Positions 36,169 to 45,978 of a stretch of DNA of 64,000 nt are shown piece by piece. The stretch spans positions 186,001 through 250,000 of the forward strand of contig DRFO01000017.1 of the NCBI GenBank assembly GCA_011050525.1, read 5' to 3'. Position 1 is the stretch's first letter, and every line of letters begins with the position of its first letter. The notes below the pieces were generated by a model. That model was not told where the DNA came from. It saw only the letters and a list, made by a program, of their open reading frames with translations, and searched no databases. The position numbers and the translations under genes were made by a program. Origin of the DNA: Halopseudomonas xinjiangensis (GTDB lineage Bacteria > Pseudomonadota > Gammaproteobacteria > Pseudomonadales > Pseudomonadaceae).

Positions 36169-36904
36169 TCCATCGCGTGTGTTGCTGGGCGTCAATATCG
36201 ATCACGTTGCCACGCTGAGGCAGGCTCGGGGCACCCGTTACCCTGACCCGATTCAGGCGGCAATCGAAGCCGAGCAGGCGGGAGCTGATGGCATAACCTT
36301 GCATTTGCGTGAGGATCGCCGGCATATACAAGAGCGCGATGTACGACTGCTTGCTGGGGTATTGCAAACCAGAATGAATCTGGAGGTAGCGGTCACCGAC
36401 GAAATGCTCAGGTTTGCTGGCGAGATACGTCCTGCGCATGTTTGTCTGGTACCGGAGCGGCGCGAAGAGCTCACCACCGAGGGCGGCCTGGATGTAGCCG
36501 GAAATCAGGCGAGGATTCAGGAGGCGGTGGAGGAATTGGCGGCTCTGGGGATCGAGGTGTCGCTGTTCATCGATGCCGATCCGCGACAGCTTGAGGCGGC
36601 CAGGCGAGTAGGTGCTCCGGTGATTGAACTACATACCGGGCACTATGCGGATTCCTCCGGAGCTGAGCAGGCCGAGGCGCTGAAACGCATTCGCGAGGGC
36701 GTGGCTTACGCCCGAAAGCTAGGCCTGGTGGTTAACGCCGGCCACGGATTGCATTACCACAACGTCGAACCTATCGCGGGGATCTCCGGCATCAACGAGT
36801 TGAATATCGGGCACGCCATCATTGCCCGGGCAATGTTTTCCGGCCTGGCCGTGGCGGTTGCCGACATGCGCGCATTGATCATGGCTGCATCGGCGGCTCG
36901 ATGA
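36161..36904 (+). CDS. pdxJ: Pyridoxine 5'-phosphate synthase
   Basis: PdxJ condenses 3-amino-1-hydroxyacetone-1-phosphate with deoxyxylulose-5-phosphate to make pyridoxine phosphate (vitamin B6). The 247-residue barrel shows [56 protein letters not shown] and [15 protein letters not shown] use GTG 36161 because AAAGGAG lies 7 bases upstream and the protein then starts like the family; the same frame reaches back to 36092 inside recO. The stop overlaps acpS as ATGA. Confidence 0.97.
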   Translation: MINPSRVLLGVNIDHVATLRQARGTRYPDPIQAAIEAEQAGADGITLHLREDRRHIQERDVRLLAGVLQTRMNLEVAVTDEMLRFAGEIRPAHVCLVPERREELTTEGGLDVAGNQARIQEAVEELAALGIEVSLFIDADPRQLEAARRVGAPVIELHTGHYADSSGAEQAEALKRIREGVAYARKLGLVVNAGHGLHYHNVEPIAGISGINELNIGHAIIARAMFSGLAVAVADMRALIMAASAAR

Positions 36905-37281
36905 TAGTCGGTATCGGTACCGATCTGGTTCTGGTCAGCCGCATCGAAGCGGTGCTGGGTCGCCAGGGCGATCGTTTTGCCGAGCGCATACTGACCGAAG
37001 TCGAACTGCAACGGTTCCGGGCACACAACCAGCCTGCACGTTATCTTGCCAAGCGCTTCGCCGCCAAAGAGGCAATCCTCAAGGCTCTGGGAACTGGCCT
37101 GGCAAAGGGTATGTCGTGGCAGGATATGCAGATCGACAATGATGAGCTGGGCGCTCCCTTGGTCAGGCTTTCCGGGGCCGCGCTACAGCGACTTGAGGAG
37201 GGTGGGGGTGGACGGATGTTGCTTTCCCTCAGTGACGAACGCGAGCAGGCGCTGGCTTTTGTCGTCTGGTCAGCCGTCTAG
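36901..37281 (+). CDS. acpS: Holo-[acyl-carrier-protein] synthase
   Basis: AcpS transfers 4'-phosphopantetheine from CoA to acyl carrier protein. The 126-residue product has [16 protein letters not shown] (Asp for Mg2+) and [19 protein letters not shown] (Glu of the second metal site), both diagnostic. It ends the rnc-era-recO-pdxJ-acpS run with a 4-base overlap to pdxJ. The last 12 bases overlap the convergent gacS end. Confidence 0.96.
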   Translation: MIVGIGTDLVLVSRIEAVLGRQGDRFAERILTEVELQRFRAHNQPARYLAKRFAAKEAILKALGTGLAKGMSWQDMQIDNDELGAPLVRLSGAALQRLEEGGGGRMLLSLSDEREQALAFVVWSAV

Positions 37282-40056
37282 CGCCGCATAGCTTGCCTGC
37301 AGACGCTCGATGGCCCGTAGCAGCTCGTCGATAGTCGCCTGGGTTTCCATGCCGGTTTTCAGCAAATTCTCCGCGTGGTGGCAACAGGCACGCAACTCGG
37401 GTACGCCGCAATACCGGGTAGCACCATGGAGTTTATGTACCGTTTCAAGTAGGCCGGCTCTATTACCTTCCAGCTGGGCCTGCTCTATCCTTCGCTGTTC
37501 TTCCGGCAGGCTGGCAATCAGCATGTCCAGCATGTCATTCGCCAGCTCGGCTTTGCCTGCCGCCAGTTTCAATCCTTCCTGCCTGTCGATTATTTGCACA
37601 GCGGTGGCGGGAAGGGGAGCGTTCTGGGCATTGTCGGATTGATCAGGCAGGGGATTCAGCTCGATTCCGGTCCATTTCTGTACCGACTGGCGCAGCTGTT
37701 CCGGGTTGATCGGCTTGCTCATATAGTCGTTCATCCCGCATTTAAGCAGTTGGCGACGTTCACCAGCCAGGGCATGCGCGGTCAAGGCGATGATCGGAAC
37801 TGGCCGAGACTGGGCCGCTTCCTCCCTCAGGCGTAGTTCGGAAGTTGTTTGCCGACCGTCCATTCCAGGCATCTGCACGTCCATAAACACCAGTTCCACT
37901 TTCTGCTGCCTTAGTATCTCCAGCGCCTGTTCGCCACTCGTAGCCGTGAGTACGTTGGCGCCCATGTCAGTCAGCAAGGCTTCAACCAGTTTCAGATTCG
38001 CCAGATTGTCGTCAACGCACAACACGCTGAGCATTGGCGGGCGGGCGTCGGGCTCGATGCGCGCGACAGGGCTGGTCGCCGTCACAGGTTTGAGCAGCAT
38101 CTGTGCCGCGGCGCGAAACAGCTTGCGTGTGCACAGGGGTTTGGAGAGCACCTGGCATTCAGAGCGAGGCAGTGTGTCGAGCATTGGATAATGCTCTGTG
38201 GTATCGGTAAACAGGACGGTTTTACATAGACCACGCTCGGCCCAGAGGGTTGCCAGTTCCAGCACCTCGTCTGCTGAGGCGGACAGGTTGCGGGTACTCA
38301 GCAAGGCAAGATGAATGCTATCTGCACCGTTTGCAGACTGCAGGGCCTGATTTAGCTGGGCAGGCGTATCGAACAGAGTCACCGCCAGGCCAAGATCTTC
38401 GAGATTATGCAGAACCGACTGGCGGCTAAGCGTCTGGGACTCGATGAGACCTGCGCGCATGCCCGCCAGCGGGCGCCTGGGTAAATCATCCAGTGCCTGA
38501 CTCGATTTGTTCAGGCGAAGCGTCAACCAGAACTCGGAACCTTCCCCCGGCTGGCTGTGCAGACCGATTTCGCCCTGCATCTGTTCTACCAGGCGCTTGG
38601 ATATGACCAGGCCAAGGCCGGTACCACCGCTCTGGCGCGACAGGGAATTGTCTGCCTGGCTGAATGCCTGGAACAGCGACTTCTGCTGGTTGGGCGTAAG
38701 ACCGATTCCGGTATCGGTAACGCTGATGCGTAGCAGAGCATGGAAGTCATCCTCCTGCTCAAGCATGACCCGTACGCTGACCGAGCCCTGATGGGTAAAC
38801 TTGATGGCGTTGCTGACCAGATTGGCCAGTATCTGCTTCATGCGCAATGGATCGCCGCTGAGCCCAAGCGGAGTGTCCCGGTAAATGAGGCTGACCAGCT
38901 CGAGGTTCTTCTGGTGCGCGGCGGGGGCGAGCATCGTCAGGGTATCCTGAATCAGGTCGCGAAGATTGAAAGGCAGATTGTCGAGGACCAGCTTGCCCGC
39001 TTCTATCTTGGAGAAATCCAGTATCTCGTTGATGATCGCCAGCAGGTTGTCAGCCGATTTCTCGATAGTGCCCAGGTATTCCTGCTGACGTCCGCTGAGA
39101 TCGGTGCGCTGCAACAGATTGCTGAAGCCAAGGATACCATTGAGCGGAGTTCGCAACTCGTGGCTCATGTTGGCCAGGAACTCCGACTTGATCCGGCTGG
39201 CCTCCTGCGCGGTCTTGCGGGCCAGATCCAGCTCGATGTTCTGGATCTCGATGGTTTCCAGCGTCTGGCGCAGATCTTCGGTTGCCTGATCAATATTCTG
39301 CTGCAGTTCCCCCTGGGCGCTCTGCAGCGTCTGGGCCATGGTATTGATGCCCTCAGCCAGCTCATTGAGTTCGCGGCTTCCCTGGGCTGGCAGACGAATA
39401 TCCAGCTGGCCCTCGCTTATCCGGCTGATAGCCTGGTTGATCTGGCCAATCGGGCGCGTTATGCGCCGCCCCATGAGCCCTACCACAGTCCCGGTTAACA
39501 GCAGGCCCAGTACAATGATCACCAAGGTACTGAGAATGGTCTGGTAACCCCTGATCTGGGTGTTGCCATGGCTGAGCTCCACTTCCAGCCAGCCCAGCAG
39601 GCCGTCCACTTCTACCTGGGGGTAGGGCTGCAGACTTACCAGCTCCGGACTGGCCAGCACCGGCAGCATGAAGCGGCTGCTGTGGTCGCTGGTCCTGATC
39701 TGCAAACCGGTTCCGGCGCCCAACGGGCCCTGAATGGTGCTGTCTGCGATATGCATTTGCGGACCGCTATGCTCAAGCGGACGCATATCCTGGTCGTATA
39801 CGGTGATGGCGCGTACATCGCTATGGTTGAGAGCGCTGGACAGGATGGAGCGGAGTTGCGTTGGGTCATCATCCAGCAGGGCGCTGGTGGCTGGCCGCTG
39901 CAGGTACTCCACGTTGCTGAGGCCTCGTTCCAGGAGCCGCTGGTCCAGGTCCTGCAGATGCTGCCAGCTGAAATAGATCCCCAGCGTCAGGGCCAGCAAG
40001 CCAGCCGGGACCAGGGTCATCAGCAGAATGCGAGCTTTGATGCCAATCTCGTTCAT
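37270..40056 (-). CDS. gacS: Hybrid sensor histidine kinase GacS (BarA-like)
   Basis: GacS phosphorylates GacA, which turns on small RNAs that titrate RsmA/CsrA and so governs secondary metabolism, biofilm and virulence in pseudomonads. The 928-residue protein has membrane helices at ~8-28 and ~173-195 around a periplasmic domain, a HAMP region (~195-248), a coiled coil, the H-box SEFLANMSHELRTPLNGI (His299), ATPase boxes (DTGIGLT, GTGLGLVISKRLVEQM), a degenerate and a full receiver (VFMDVQMPGMDGR) and a C-terminal HPt domain (LLETVHKLHGATRYCG). Start ATG 40056 (MNEIGIKARILLM); the frame continues to 40764 only as antisense of cysM. Divergent from cysM. Confidence 0.94.
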   Translation of the reverse strand: MNEIGIKARILLMTLVPAGLLALTLGIYFSWQHLQDLDQRLLERGLSNVEYLQRPATSALLDDDPTQLRSILSSALNHSDVRAITVYDQDMRPLEHSGPQMHIADSTIQGPLGAGTGLQIRTSDHSSRFMLPVLASPELVSLQPYPQVEVDGLLGWLEVELSHGNTQIRGYQTILSTLVIIVLGLLLTGTVVGLMGRRITRPIGQINQAISRISEGQLDIRLPAQGSRELNELAEGINTMAQTLQSAQGELQQNIDQATEDLRQTLETIEIQNIELDLARKTAQEASRIKSEFLANMSHELRTPLNGILGFSNLLQRTDLSGRQQEYLGTIEKSADNLLAIINEILDFSKIEAGKLVLDNLPFNLRDLIQDTLTMLAPAAHQKNLELVSLIYRDTPLGLSGDPLRMKQILANLVSNAIKFTHQGSVSVRVMLEQEDDFHALLRISVTDTGIGLTPNQQKSLFQAFSQADNSLSRQSGGTGLGLVISKRLVEQMQGEIGLHSQPGEGSEFWLTLRLNKSSQALDDLPRRPLAGMRAGLIESQTLSRQSVLHNLEDLGLAVTLFDTPAQLNQALQSANGADSIHLALLSTRNLSASADEVLELATLWAERGLCKTVLFTDTTEHYPMLDTLPRSECQVLSKPLCTRKLFRAAAQMLLKPVTATSPVARIEPDARPPMLSVLCVDDNLANLKLVEALLTDMGANVLTATSGEQALEILRQQKVELVFMDVQMPGMDGRQTTSELRLREEAAQSRPVPIIALTAHALAGERRQLLKCGMNDYMSKPINPEQLRQSVQKWTGIELNPLPDQSDNAQNAPLPATAVQIIDRQEGLKLAAGKAELANDMLDMLIASLPEEQRRIEQAQLEGNRAGLLETVHKLHGATRYCGVPELRACCHHAENLLKTGMETQATIDELLRAIERLQASYAALDG

Positions 40057-40155
40057 TATATGTATCCGTCTCTCTGTTGCCGGTATCATAGGCTGACTGA
40101 AAAAAAAGCACAGCCTTGTGATCGGATCAGCCGGCACAAGCAACAAGGGTGGGCG
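40057..40155. other. gacS/cysM divergent intergenic region
   Basis: 99 bases between two divergent starts. It contains an A-rich run (GACTGAAAAAAAAGC) and GGGTGGGCG just before the cysM ATG. I cannot place promoter boxes with confidence. Confidence 0.4.
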
Positions 40156-41058
40156 ATGAATACCGACTTTCCAACGATTGCCGATTGCATCGGAAATACC
40201 CCGCTGGTACGTCTGCAGCGGCTGCCAGGCAATACCAGTAACGTTATTCTGGTAAAGCTGGAGGGCAACAATCCGGCCGGCTCGGTCAAGGATCGCGCGG
40301 CTATGGGGATGATCTCGAGCGCCGAGCAGCGGGGGGAGATCCGGCCAGGAGATACGCTTGTTGAGGCTACCTCGGGCAATACCGGCATCGCGCTGGCGAT
40401 GGCTGCGGCCATCAAAGGCTACCGGATGGTATTGATCATGCCGGACAACATGAGTGCCGAACGCAAGGCGGCGGTCACTGCGTACGGCGCTGAGTTGATT
40501 ATTGTGACGCAGCAGGAGGGAATGGAAGGGGCCCGGGATCTCGCGTTGCAGATGCAAGACAACGGGCAGGGCAAGGTACTGGATCAGTTCGGTAACCATG
40601 CCAATCCGGAGTCGCACTACACCGGCACCGGTCCGGAAATATGGCGCGACACGCGCGGCACCGTCACGCATTTTGTCAGCTCCATGGGTACTACCGGCAC
40701 CATCATGGGAACCTCGCGTTTTCTCAAGGAGCAGAACCCCGAGATTCAGATCGTCGGTCTGCAACCGTTGGAAGGTGCCTCCATTCCTGGGATTCGTCGC
40801 TGGCCGGAGGCCTATCTGCCGAGCATATTTGAAGCCAGTCGGGTGGATAGAGTCATCGACATGGGGCAGGAGGAGGCCGAGGTCGTCATGCGGCGCCTGG
40901 CCAGAGAGGAAGGCATTTTCTGCGGCGTTTCCTCAGGTGGGTCTGTTGCGGCGGCGCTGCGCCTGTCCGCCGAGGTAGAGAATGCCGTTATCGTGGCGAT
41001 CATCTGTGATCGGGGCGACCGGTACCTCTCCACCGGGGTGTTTGACGGCAAATCATGA
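40156..41058 (+). CDS. cysM: Cysteine synthase B
   Basis: CysM makes cysteine (or S-sulfocysteine from thiosulfate) from O-acetylserine with pyridoxal phosphate. The 300-residue product has the PLP lysine in NPAGSVKDRAAMGMI, the substrate loop EATSGNTGIALAMAA, the phosphate-binding SSMGTTGTIMGTSRFL and CGVSSGGSVAAALRL. Length and the RRWPEAYLPSIF segment fit CysM better than CysK. ATG 40156 is chosen since the sequence before it lies in the gacS start region. Its stop overlaps rlmD as ATGA. Confidence 0.95.
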   Translation: MNTDFPTIADCIGNTPLVRLQRLPGNTSNVILVKLEGNNPAGSVKDRAAMGMISSAEQRGEIRPGDTLVEATSGNTGIALAMAAAIKGYRMVLIMPDNMSAERKAAVTAYGAELIIVTQQEGMEGARDLALQMQDNGQGKVLDQFGNHANPESHYTGTGPEIWRDTRGTVTHFVSSMGTTGTIMGTSRFLKEQNPEIQIVGLQPLEGASIPGIRRWPEAYLPSIFEASRVDRVIDMGQEEAEVVMRRLAREEGIFCGVSSGGSVAAALRLSAEVENAVIVAIICDRGDRYLSTGVFDGKS

Positions 41059-42410
41059 ACAGACCCCGCGGAAGGCAGAGGCGCAATACAGACGCCCCGG
41101 CCGCAATTGGCCAGCGCATAGAGCTGGCGCTGGATCGCCTTTCACATGACGGGCGCGGTATCGGCAGCTGGCAGGGGCGGACGACCTTCGTGGAGGGCGG
41201 ATTGCCTGGCGAGCGGGTGACCGCCAGGGTGGTACGGGCCCGCAGCAAACTGATCGAAGCGCGACTGGATGCGCTGCTCGTGGCCAGCCCTGAGCGTCAG
41301 GTTCCGCGCTGTCAGCATGCTGACCTGTGCGGTGGCTGCAATCTGCAACACATGGCGCACCACACCCAGATCGGTATCAAGCAGCAGACGCTGGCCCAGC
41401 AATTGCGTCACTTTGCCGGCGTTGAGCCAGAGAAATGGATGCCGCCCTTGCTTGGGCCCGCCTATGGCTATCGCCAACGTACACGACTCTCTGCTCGCTG
41501 GGATTCCCGTAACGCTCGGCTGGAAGTGGGTTATCGACAGCGCGCCAGCAGCGACCTGGTTCAGGTTGTCGAGTGTCCGGTTCTGGTGCCCTCGCTGGAG
41601 GGCTTGCTGAAGGCGTTGCCCGCGCTGCTGTCGCAACTGGATGGACGGGCAGGGCTCGGGCATATCGAACTGATAGGTGGTCATCAACCCGCGATGGTTG
41701 TGCGCCACACTGGGCCCCTGTCGGCAGCTGACTGCGAAAATCTCGGGCGCCTGTCCCACAGGCATGGTGTGCAGCTATGGTTGCAGGGCGACGAGAACGC
41801 GGCGTGGCCCTATGGAACAAGCGAAGCGCCTCAGCCTCGCTACACACTTGACGATCAGCAGCTAAGCTTCACTTTCGGACCGGGAGATTTTACCCAGGTC
41901 AACGCTGCGATCAACCAGCTGATGGTCAACCAGGCGCTGGCCTGGCTCGACGTGAAGCCAGGCGAACAGGTGCTGGATCTGTTCTGCGGAGTGGGTAATT
42001 TTGCCCTGCCCATGGCCCAGATGGGGGCTATCGTTACCGGTATTGAAGGTAGCGCCGAGATGGTCGAGCGCGCCGCAGACAATGCGCGAAATAATCAATC
42101 GCAGGGGGTGCACTTTTATCAGGCTGACTTGTCGAAGCCCCTTGAAAAATACACGCTGGATCAGCAATACCAGGCGGCCCTCTTGGATCCGCCACGCGAC
42201 GGAGCCGAGGTATTGGTGGCTGCGTTGGCCGAGCGACGCGTCGGCAGGATTCTCTATGTTTCCTGCAATCCGGCTACGCTGGCCCGCGATGCGGGTATTC
42301 TGGCAGCGAAGGGTTACAGATTGGTGCAGGCGGGTGTCATGGACATGTTCCCGCAGACTGCCCATGTTGAAGCCATGGCATTGTTTGTGTCAGGCAAGGA
42401 CAAGAATTAA
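41055..42410 (+). CDS. rlmD: 23S rRNA (uracil-1939-C5)-methyltransferase RlmD
   Basis: RlmD (RumA) methylates U1939 of 23S rRNA with S-adenosylmethionine. The 451-residue product has an N-terminal TRAM domain (IELALDRLSHDGRGIGSW...GERVTARVV), a 4Fe-4S cluster motif (RCQHADLCGGCNLQHM plus a later Cys in VECPVL), the SAM-binding VLDLFCGVGNFALPMA, DPPRDGA, and the catalytic cysteine in YVSCNPATLARD. The gene is coupled to cysM (ATGA) and to relA (TAATG). Confidence 0.96.
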   Translation: MNRPRGRQRRNTDAPAAIGQRIELALDRLSHDGRGIGSWQGRTTFVEGGLPGERVTARVVRARSKLIEARLDALLVASPERQVPRCQHADLCGGCNLQHMAHHTQIGIKQQTLAQQLRHFAGVEPEKWMPPLLGPAYGYRQRTRLSARWDSRNARLEVGYRQRASSDLVQVVECPVLVPSLEGLLKALPALLSQLDGRAGLGHIELIGGHQPAMVVRHTGPLSAADCENLGRLSHRHGVQLWLQGDENAAWPYGTSEAPQPRYTLDDQQLSFTFGPGDFTQVNAAINQLMVNQALAWLDVKPGEQVLDLFCGVGNFALPMAQMGAIVTGIEGSAEMVERAADNARNNQSQGVHFYQADLSKPLEKYTLDQQYQAALLDPPRDGAEVLVAALAERRVGRILYVSCNPATLARDAGILAAKGYRLVQAGVMDMFPQTAHVEAMALFVSGKDKN

Positions 42411-44656
42411 TGGTACAAGTCAGAGCAGAGCATCCGGTCAATCAGGATGGCAGTGTCAACCTGAATGCCTGGATGGAGCGGATCCAGAGTCGGGTGCCGC
42501 TGACTTCCCCCGAGCAATTGCGGGAGGCTTGTGAATGGGCCTTGCAGCTAGAGCAGGCCGCGATTGCTGCGGAAAATATCTGGGCGAAGGGCAACAGCAG
42601 CTATCGGACCGGGCTGGAGATGGCCGAGATTCTGGCGGACCTCAAGTTGGATCAGGACTCCCTGGTCGCTGCGGTAATCTATCGCGCCGTGCGCGAACAC
42701 AAGGCTGGCCTGGATGAAGTGGAGCGTCGCCTTGGGCCTGCCGTAGCGGGTCTGGTGGATGGTGTACAGCGTATGGCTGCGATCAGCGGCTCGCAAAGTC
42801 GTGACAAGGAGTGCGCCTTTGGCACCCAGTCCCAGGTTGATAATCTGCGCAAGATGCTGATTACCATGGTCGACGATGTCCGCGTGGCGTTGATCAAGCT
42901 CGCCGAGCGTACCTGCGCGATCAGAGCGGTAAAGGACGCCACTGAGGAAAAACGGTATCGCGTCGCACGGGAGGTGTTCGATATCTACGCGCCTCTGGCT
43001 CATCGGCTGGGCATCGGACACATCAAATGGGAGCTGGAGGATCTGTCTTTCCGCTATCTGGAGCCTTTGCAATACAAGCAGATCGCCAAGCTTCTGGACG
43101 AACGCCGCCTCGATCGTCAGGACTACATAGAGGAGGTAATGGGTCAGCTTCGAGCCGAATTGGAGGAGGCCGGGATTGATGGCGACATCTCCGGACGGGC
43201 GAAACACATTTATTCGATATGGCGCAAGATGAGCCGCAAGGGCATCGAATTCAGCCAGATCTATGACGTGCGCGCCGTTCGGATACTGGTTCCGCTGGTG
43301 CGCGACTGCTATACCGCGTTAGGAATCGTGCATAGTCTCTGGCGCCATATTCCCAACGAATTCGACGACTATATCGCCAATCCCAAGGAGAACGGCTACC
43401 GTTCACTGCACACTGCAGTGGTCGGGCCTGGCGGCAAGGTGCTGGAAGTTCAGATACGCACCCAGGGCATGCATGAGGAAGCCGAGTTGGGCGTGTGTGC
43501 GCACTGGCGCTACAAAGGCACCGATACCAGCCAGTCCTCCAATGCTTACGAAGACAAGATTTCCTGGTTGCGCCAGGTACTTGAGTGGCACGAGGAAATG
43601 GGCGATATCGGCGGCCTCGCCGACCAGCTGCGGGTGGACTTCGAACCTGATCGCATCTACCTTTTTACCCCCGATGGCCACGTGCTGGACGTGCCAAAGG
43701 GCGCTACTCCGCTGGATTTCGCCTACAGGGTACACACCGAGATTGGTCATAGCTGCCGTGGCGCCAAGGTAAATGGCCGCATCGTCCCGTTGAACTACAT
43801 TCTTCAGACAGGCGAGCAGGTCGAGATCATCACCGGCAAGCACAGCGGCCCAAGTCGCGATTGGCTGAACTCCAATCTGGGCTATGTGAATACCTCGCGC
43901 GCACGGGCCAAGATCCAGCACTGGTTCAAGCTTCAGGCCCGGGAACAGAATGTTGCCGCCGGCAAACTGATGCTCGAGCGGGAACTCACCCGGCTGGCAT
44001 TGAACGGCGCCGACTACGCGCAGTTGATAGATCGTCTGGGTATCCGGAGCCAGGAAGATCTGTTTGCCGCCGTGGGTTCGGGTGATATCCGTATGGCCCA
44101 TGTGGCTAACGTGGCGCAGCAACTGGTCGAGCCGGACCGGCGCACCGAGCAACTCGAGCTGATCCCGCGTCGTCCCAGCAAGACGGGCCGGCGTGGTGAC
44201 GTCTACATTCAAGGGGTGGGCAATCTGCTTACCCAACTGGCCGGCTGCTGCCAGCCGGTGCCGGGTGATCCGATTATTGGTTACATCACGCTGGGCCGCG
44301 GCGTCACCGTGCATCGGGCGGATTGCGCCACCGCCATGCAGTTGCAGGATCGCGTCTCGGAGCGGTTGATAGAGGTAAATTGGGGCGGCAAACCGGTGCA
44401 GACCTACCCGGTGGAAATATTCATCCGCGCCTATGATCGTGCGGGGCTGCTGCGAGACGTGTCGCAGTTGCTGGCAAACGAAAAGATAAACGTGCTTGAG
44501 GTCAGTACCCGGACCAACAAGGACGACAATTACGCCGCCATGTTGCTCACCGTGGAAATACCCAACCTGAACATGCTCGGCCGTTTGCTGGGGCGTATCA
44601 GCCAGTTGCCGAACGTCATCGAAGCCTGGCGCAACCGGCAGGAAAATCGCGCGTGA
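42410..44656 (+). CDS. relA: GTP pyrophosphokinase RelA
   Basis: RelA makes (p)ppGpp on stalled ribosomes during amino-acid starvation. The 748-residue product has an N-terminal HD region without the intact HD catalytic pair (AVIYRAVREHKAGLDEVERRLG), so it should be synthetase only. The synthetase domain follows (HIYSIWRKMSRKGIEFSQIYDVRAVRI; NPKENGYRSLHTAVVGP), then TGS (DRIYLFTPDGHVLDVPKGATPLDFAY), a conserved-Cys domain (LAGCCQPVPGDPI) and a C-terminal ACT domain (DRAGLLRDVSQLLANEKINVLEV). ATG shares a base with the rlmD stop; mazG starts as GTGA at its end. Confidence 0.97.
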   Translation: MVQVRAEHPVNQDGSVNLNAWMERIQSRVPLTSPEQLREACEWALQLEQAAIAAENIWAKGNSSYRTGLEMAEILADLKLDQDSLVAAVIYRAVREHKAGLDEVERRLGPAVAGLVDGVQRMAAISGSQSRDKECAFGTQSQVDNLRKMLITMVDDVRVALIKLAERTCAIRAVKDATEEKRYRVAREVFDIYAPLAHRLGIGHIKWELEDLSFRYLEPLQYKQIAKLLDERRLDRQDYIEEVMGQLRAELEEAGIDGDISGRAKHIYSIWRKMSRKGIEFSQIYDVRAVRILVPLVRDCYTALGIVHSLWRHIPNEFDDYIANPKENGYRSLHTAVVGPGGKVLEVQIRTQGMHEEAELGVCAHWRYKGTDTSQSSNAYEDKISWLRQVLEWHEEMGDIGGLADQLRVDFEPDRIYLFTPDGHVLDVPKGATPLDFAYRVHTEIGHSCRGAKVNGRIVPLNYILQTGEQVEIITGKHSGPSRDWLNSNLGYVNTSRARAKIQHWFKLQAREQNVAAGKLMLERELTRLALNGADYAQLIDRLGIRSQEDLFAAVGSGDIRMAHVANVAQQLVEPDRRTEQLELIPRRPSKTGRRGDVYIQGVGNLLTQLAGCCQPVPGDPIIGYITLGRGVTVHRADCATAMQLQDRVSERLIEVNWGGKPVQTYPVEIFIRAYDRAGLLRDVSQLLANEKINVLEVSTRTNKDDNYAAMLLTVEIPNLNMLGRLLGRISQLPNVIEAWRNRQENRA

Positions 44657-45471
44657 GCTATCAGTTGGAGGATCTGCTGTATCTCATGGAGCGCTTGCGC
44701 GATCCCCAACATGGCTGTCCATGGGATCTTCAGCAATCATTCGAGACCATTGTGCCGCACACCCTGGAGGAAGCCTACGAAGTGGCCGATGCCATAGCGC
44801 AAGGCGACTTCGACCAACTCAACGGCGAGCTTGGCGACCTGTTGTTTCAGGTCGTCTATTACGCGCAACTGGGGCGCGAAGCAGGGCATTTCGATTGGGA
44901 CAGGGTAGTGGATGGTATTACCAGCAAGCTGGTCCGCCGCCATCCCCATGTGTTCCCGGACGGCAACCTGCGTACGGCGCCGGGGTCTGTTGCCCTGGCG
45001 CCGGAGCAGGTCAAGCAGCGCTGGGAAGCAATCAAGGCCGAAGAGCGTGCCGCCAAAGCCGTGGTCCCCGCGCAGTTGTCCCTGCTGGACGATGTTCCCC
45101 ACGCGTTGCCTGCGCTAAGCCGAGCCCAGAAGCTGCAAAAGCGCGCCAGTCAGTCAGGCTTCGATTGGGCGGAAGTGGGTCCGGTATTCGACAAGGTCGC
45201 GGAAGAATTGGAGGAAATCCGAGGAGCCATCACAGCAGGCGACCAACCCGCGATAGCTGAAGAAGTTGGTGATCTGCTTTTTTGTGTGGTGAACCTCGCC
45301 CGTCATTTGAAGGTAGACGCCGAGACTGCGTTGCGCGAGGGCAATGGCAAATTTGAAAGACGCTTCCGCTGGATTGAGCAGGAGCTCGTCCGGACTGCTT
45401 GTACTCTGGAGGAAAGTTCCCCTATGCGCCTGAACCAATTATGGGAAGAGGCCAAGCGCAAGGGGCTTTGA
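44653..45471 (+). CDS. mazG: Nucleoside triphosphate pyrophosphohydrolase MazG
   Basis: MazG hydrolyses NTPs to NMPs and in E. coli also lowers (p)ppGpp, consistent with its place after relA. The 272-residue product is a tandem MazG protein. The first domain has CPWDLQQSFETIVPHTLEEAYEVADAI and GELGDLLFQVVYYAQL (metal-binding EExxE...ExxD). The second has VFDKVAEELEEIRGAI and EEVGDLLFCVVNLARHLKVDAETALREGNGKFERRFRWIE. GTG 44653 overlaps the relA stop by four bases. Confidence 0.96.
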   Translation: MSYQLEDLLYLMERLRDPQHGCPWDLQQSFETIVPHTLEEAYEVADAIAQGDFDQLNGELGDLLFQVVYYAQLGREAGHFDWDRVVDGITSKLVRRHPHVFPDGNLRTAPGSVALAPEQVKQRWEAIKAEERAAKAVVPAQLSLLDDVPHALPALSRAQKLQKRASQSGFDWAEVGPVFDKVAEELEEIRGAITAGDQPAIAEEVGDLLFCVVNLARHLKVDAETALREGNGKFERRFRWIEQELVRTACTLEESSPMRLNQLWEEAKRKGL

Positions 45472-45483
45472 GTCCAGCCAGGC

Positions 45484-45828
45484 CTAGTGCTCGAGTTCCT
45501 GCTGCTGTTCTGCCAGCGCCTGATAATGCTTGCGGCTTAGTTCAAGGTAACGCGGAGTCGGACCGGCATCATTGTAGAGGGGGTCGCCCATTTCATCCTG
45601 GGCGATCACGTCCTCACCCCGCTTGTAGGGAAGGCTGGCTTCAAGCTCTTCCAGCGCGGTCGCGAGCAGATCGGTAATCAGATCTTCGACGCAGCGTTTG
45701 GGATACATTTCATGCAAGGCGGCTAGCCGAGCCGCATCTTCCAGCGGCAGATTTACCTGATAGGTGTTCTTGGTAACGCGACCTTTAGCGGTGCGTTCCC
45801 ATTCCTGGGTAAGTTCACGGATCTTCAT
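45484..45828 (-). CDS. Conserved small protein, function unknown
   Basis: This 114-residue soluble protein has no membrane segment or signal peptide. The N-terminal half (MKIRELTQEWERTAKGRVTK, then YQVNLPLEDAARLAALHEMYP) looks like a strand followed by helices, compatible with a ribbon-helix-helix-like element. The C-terminus is a Gln/Glu-rich helix (YQALAEQQQELEH). Close relatives in Pseudomonas have, to my recollection, carried vague names such as type 1 pili tip component, for which I see no support. It is convergent with mazG (12-base gap) and divergent from ppc. AGGGGAAA precedes the ATG. Confidence 0.75.
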   Translation of the reverse strand: MKIRELTQEWERTAKGRVTKNTYQVNLPLEDAARLAALHEMYPKRCVEDLITDLLATALEELEASLPYKRGEDVIAQDEMGDPLYNDAGPTPRYLELSRKHYQALAEQQQELEH

Positions 45829-45978
45829 GTTTTTCCCCTAAATGACTGAATTCGCTTGTGGCGACATCTTCAGCTTAGCTGATATACAAACCTTCGCTGC
45901 TTCCATAGTGGACCAACGAGAGCTTGTCAGGGTTCCGGCATGGAAGCATGCTGTGGCAAAGAAGCTAAGGAGCAGACC

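Noticed and set aside
40057-40764. 236-residue N-terminal extension of GacS
   Set aside because: It is antisense to cysM; MNEIGIKARILLM at 40056 begins a typical membrane sensor.
42600-42760. Active (p)ppGpp hydrolase in RelA
   Set aside because: The HD catalytic pair is absent (IYRAVREHK where SpoT-type enzymes have an HD-ED arrangement), so it is called synthetase only.
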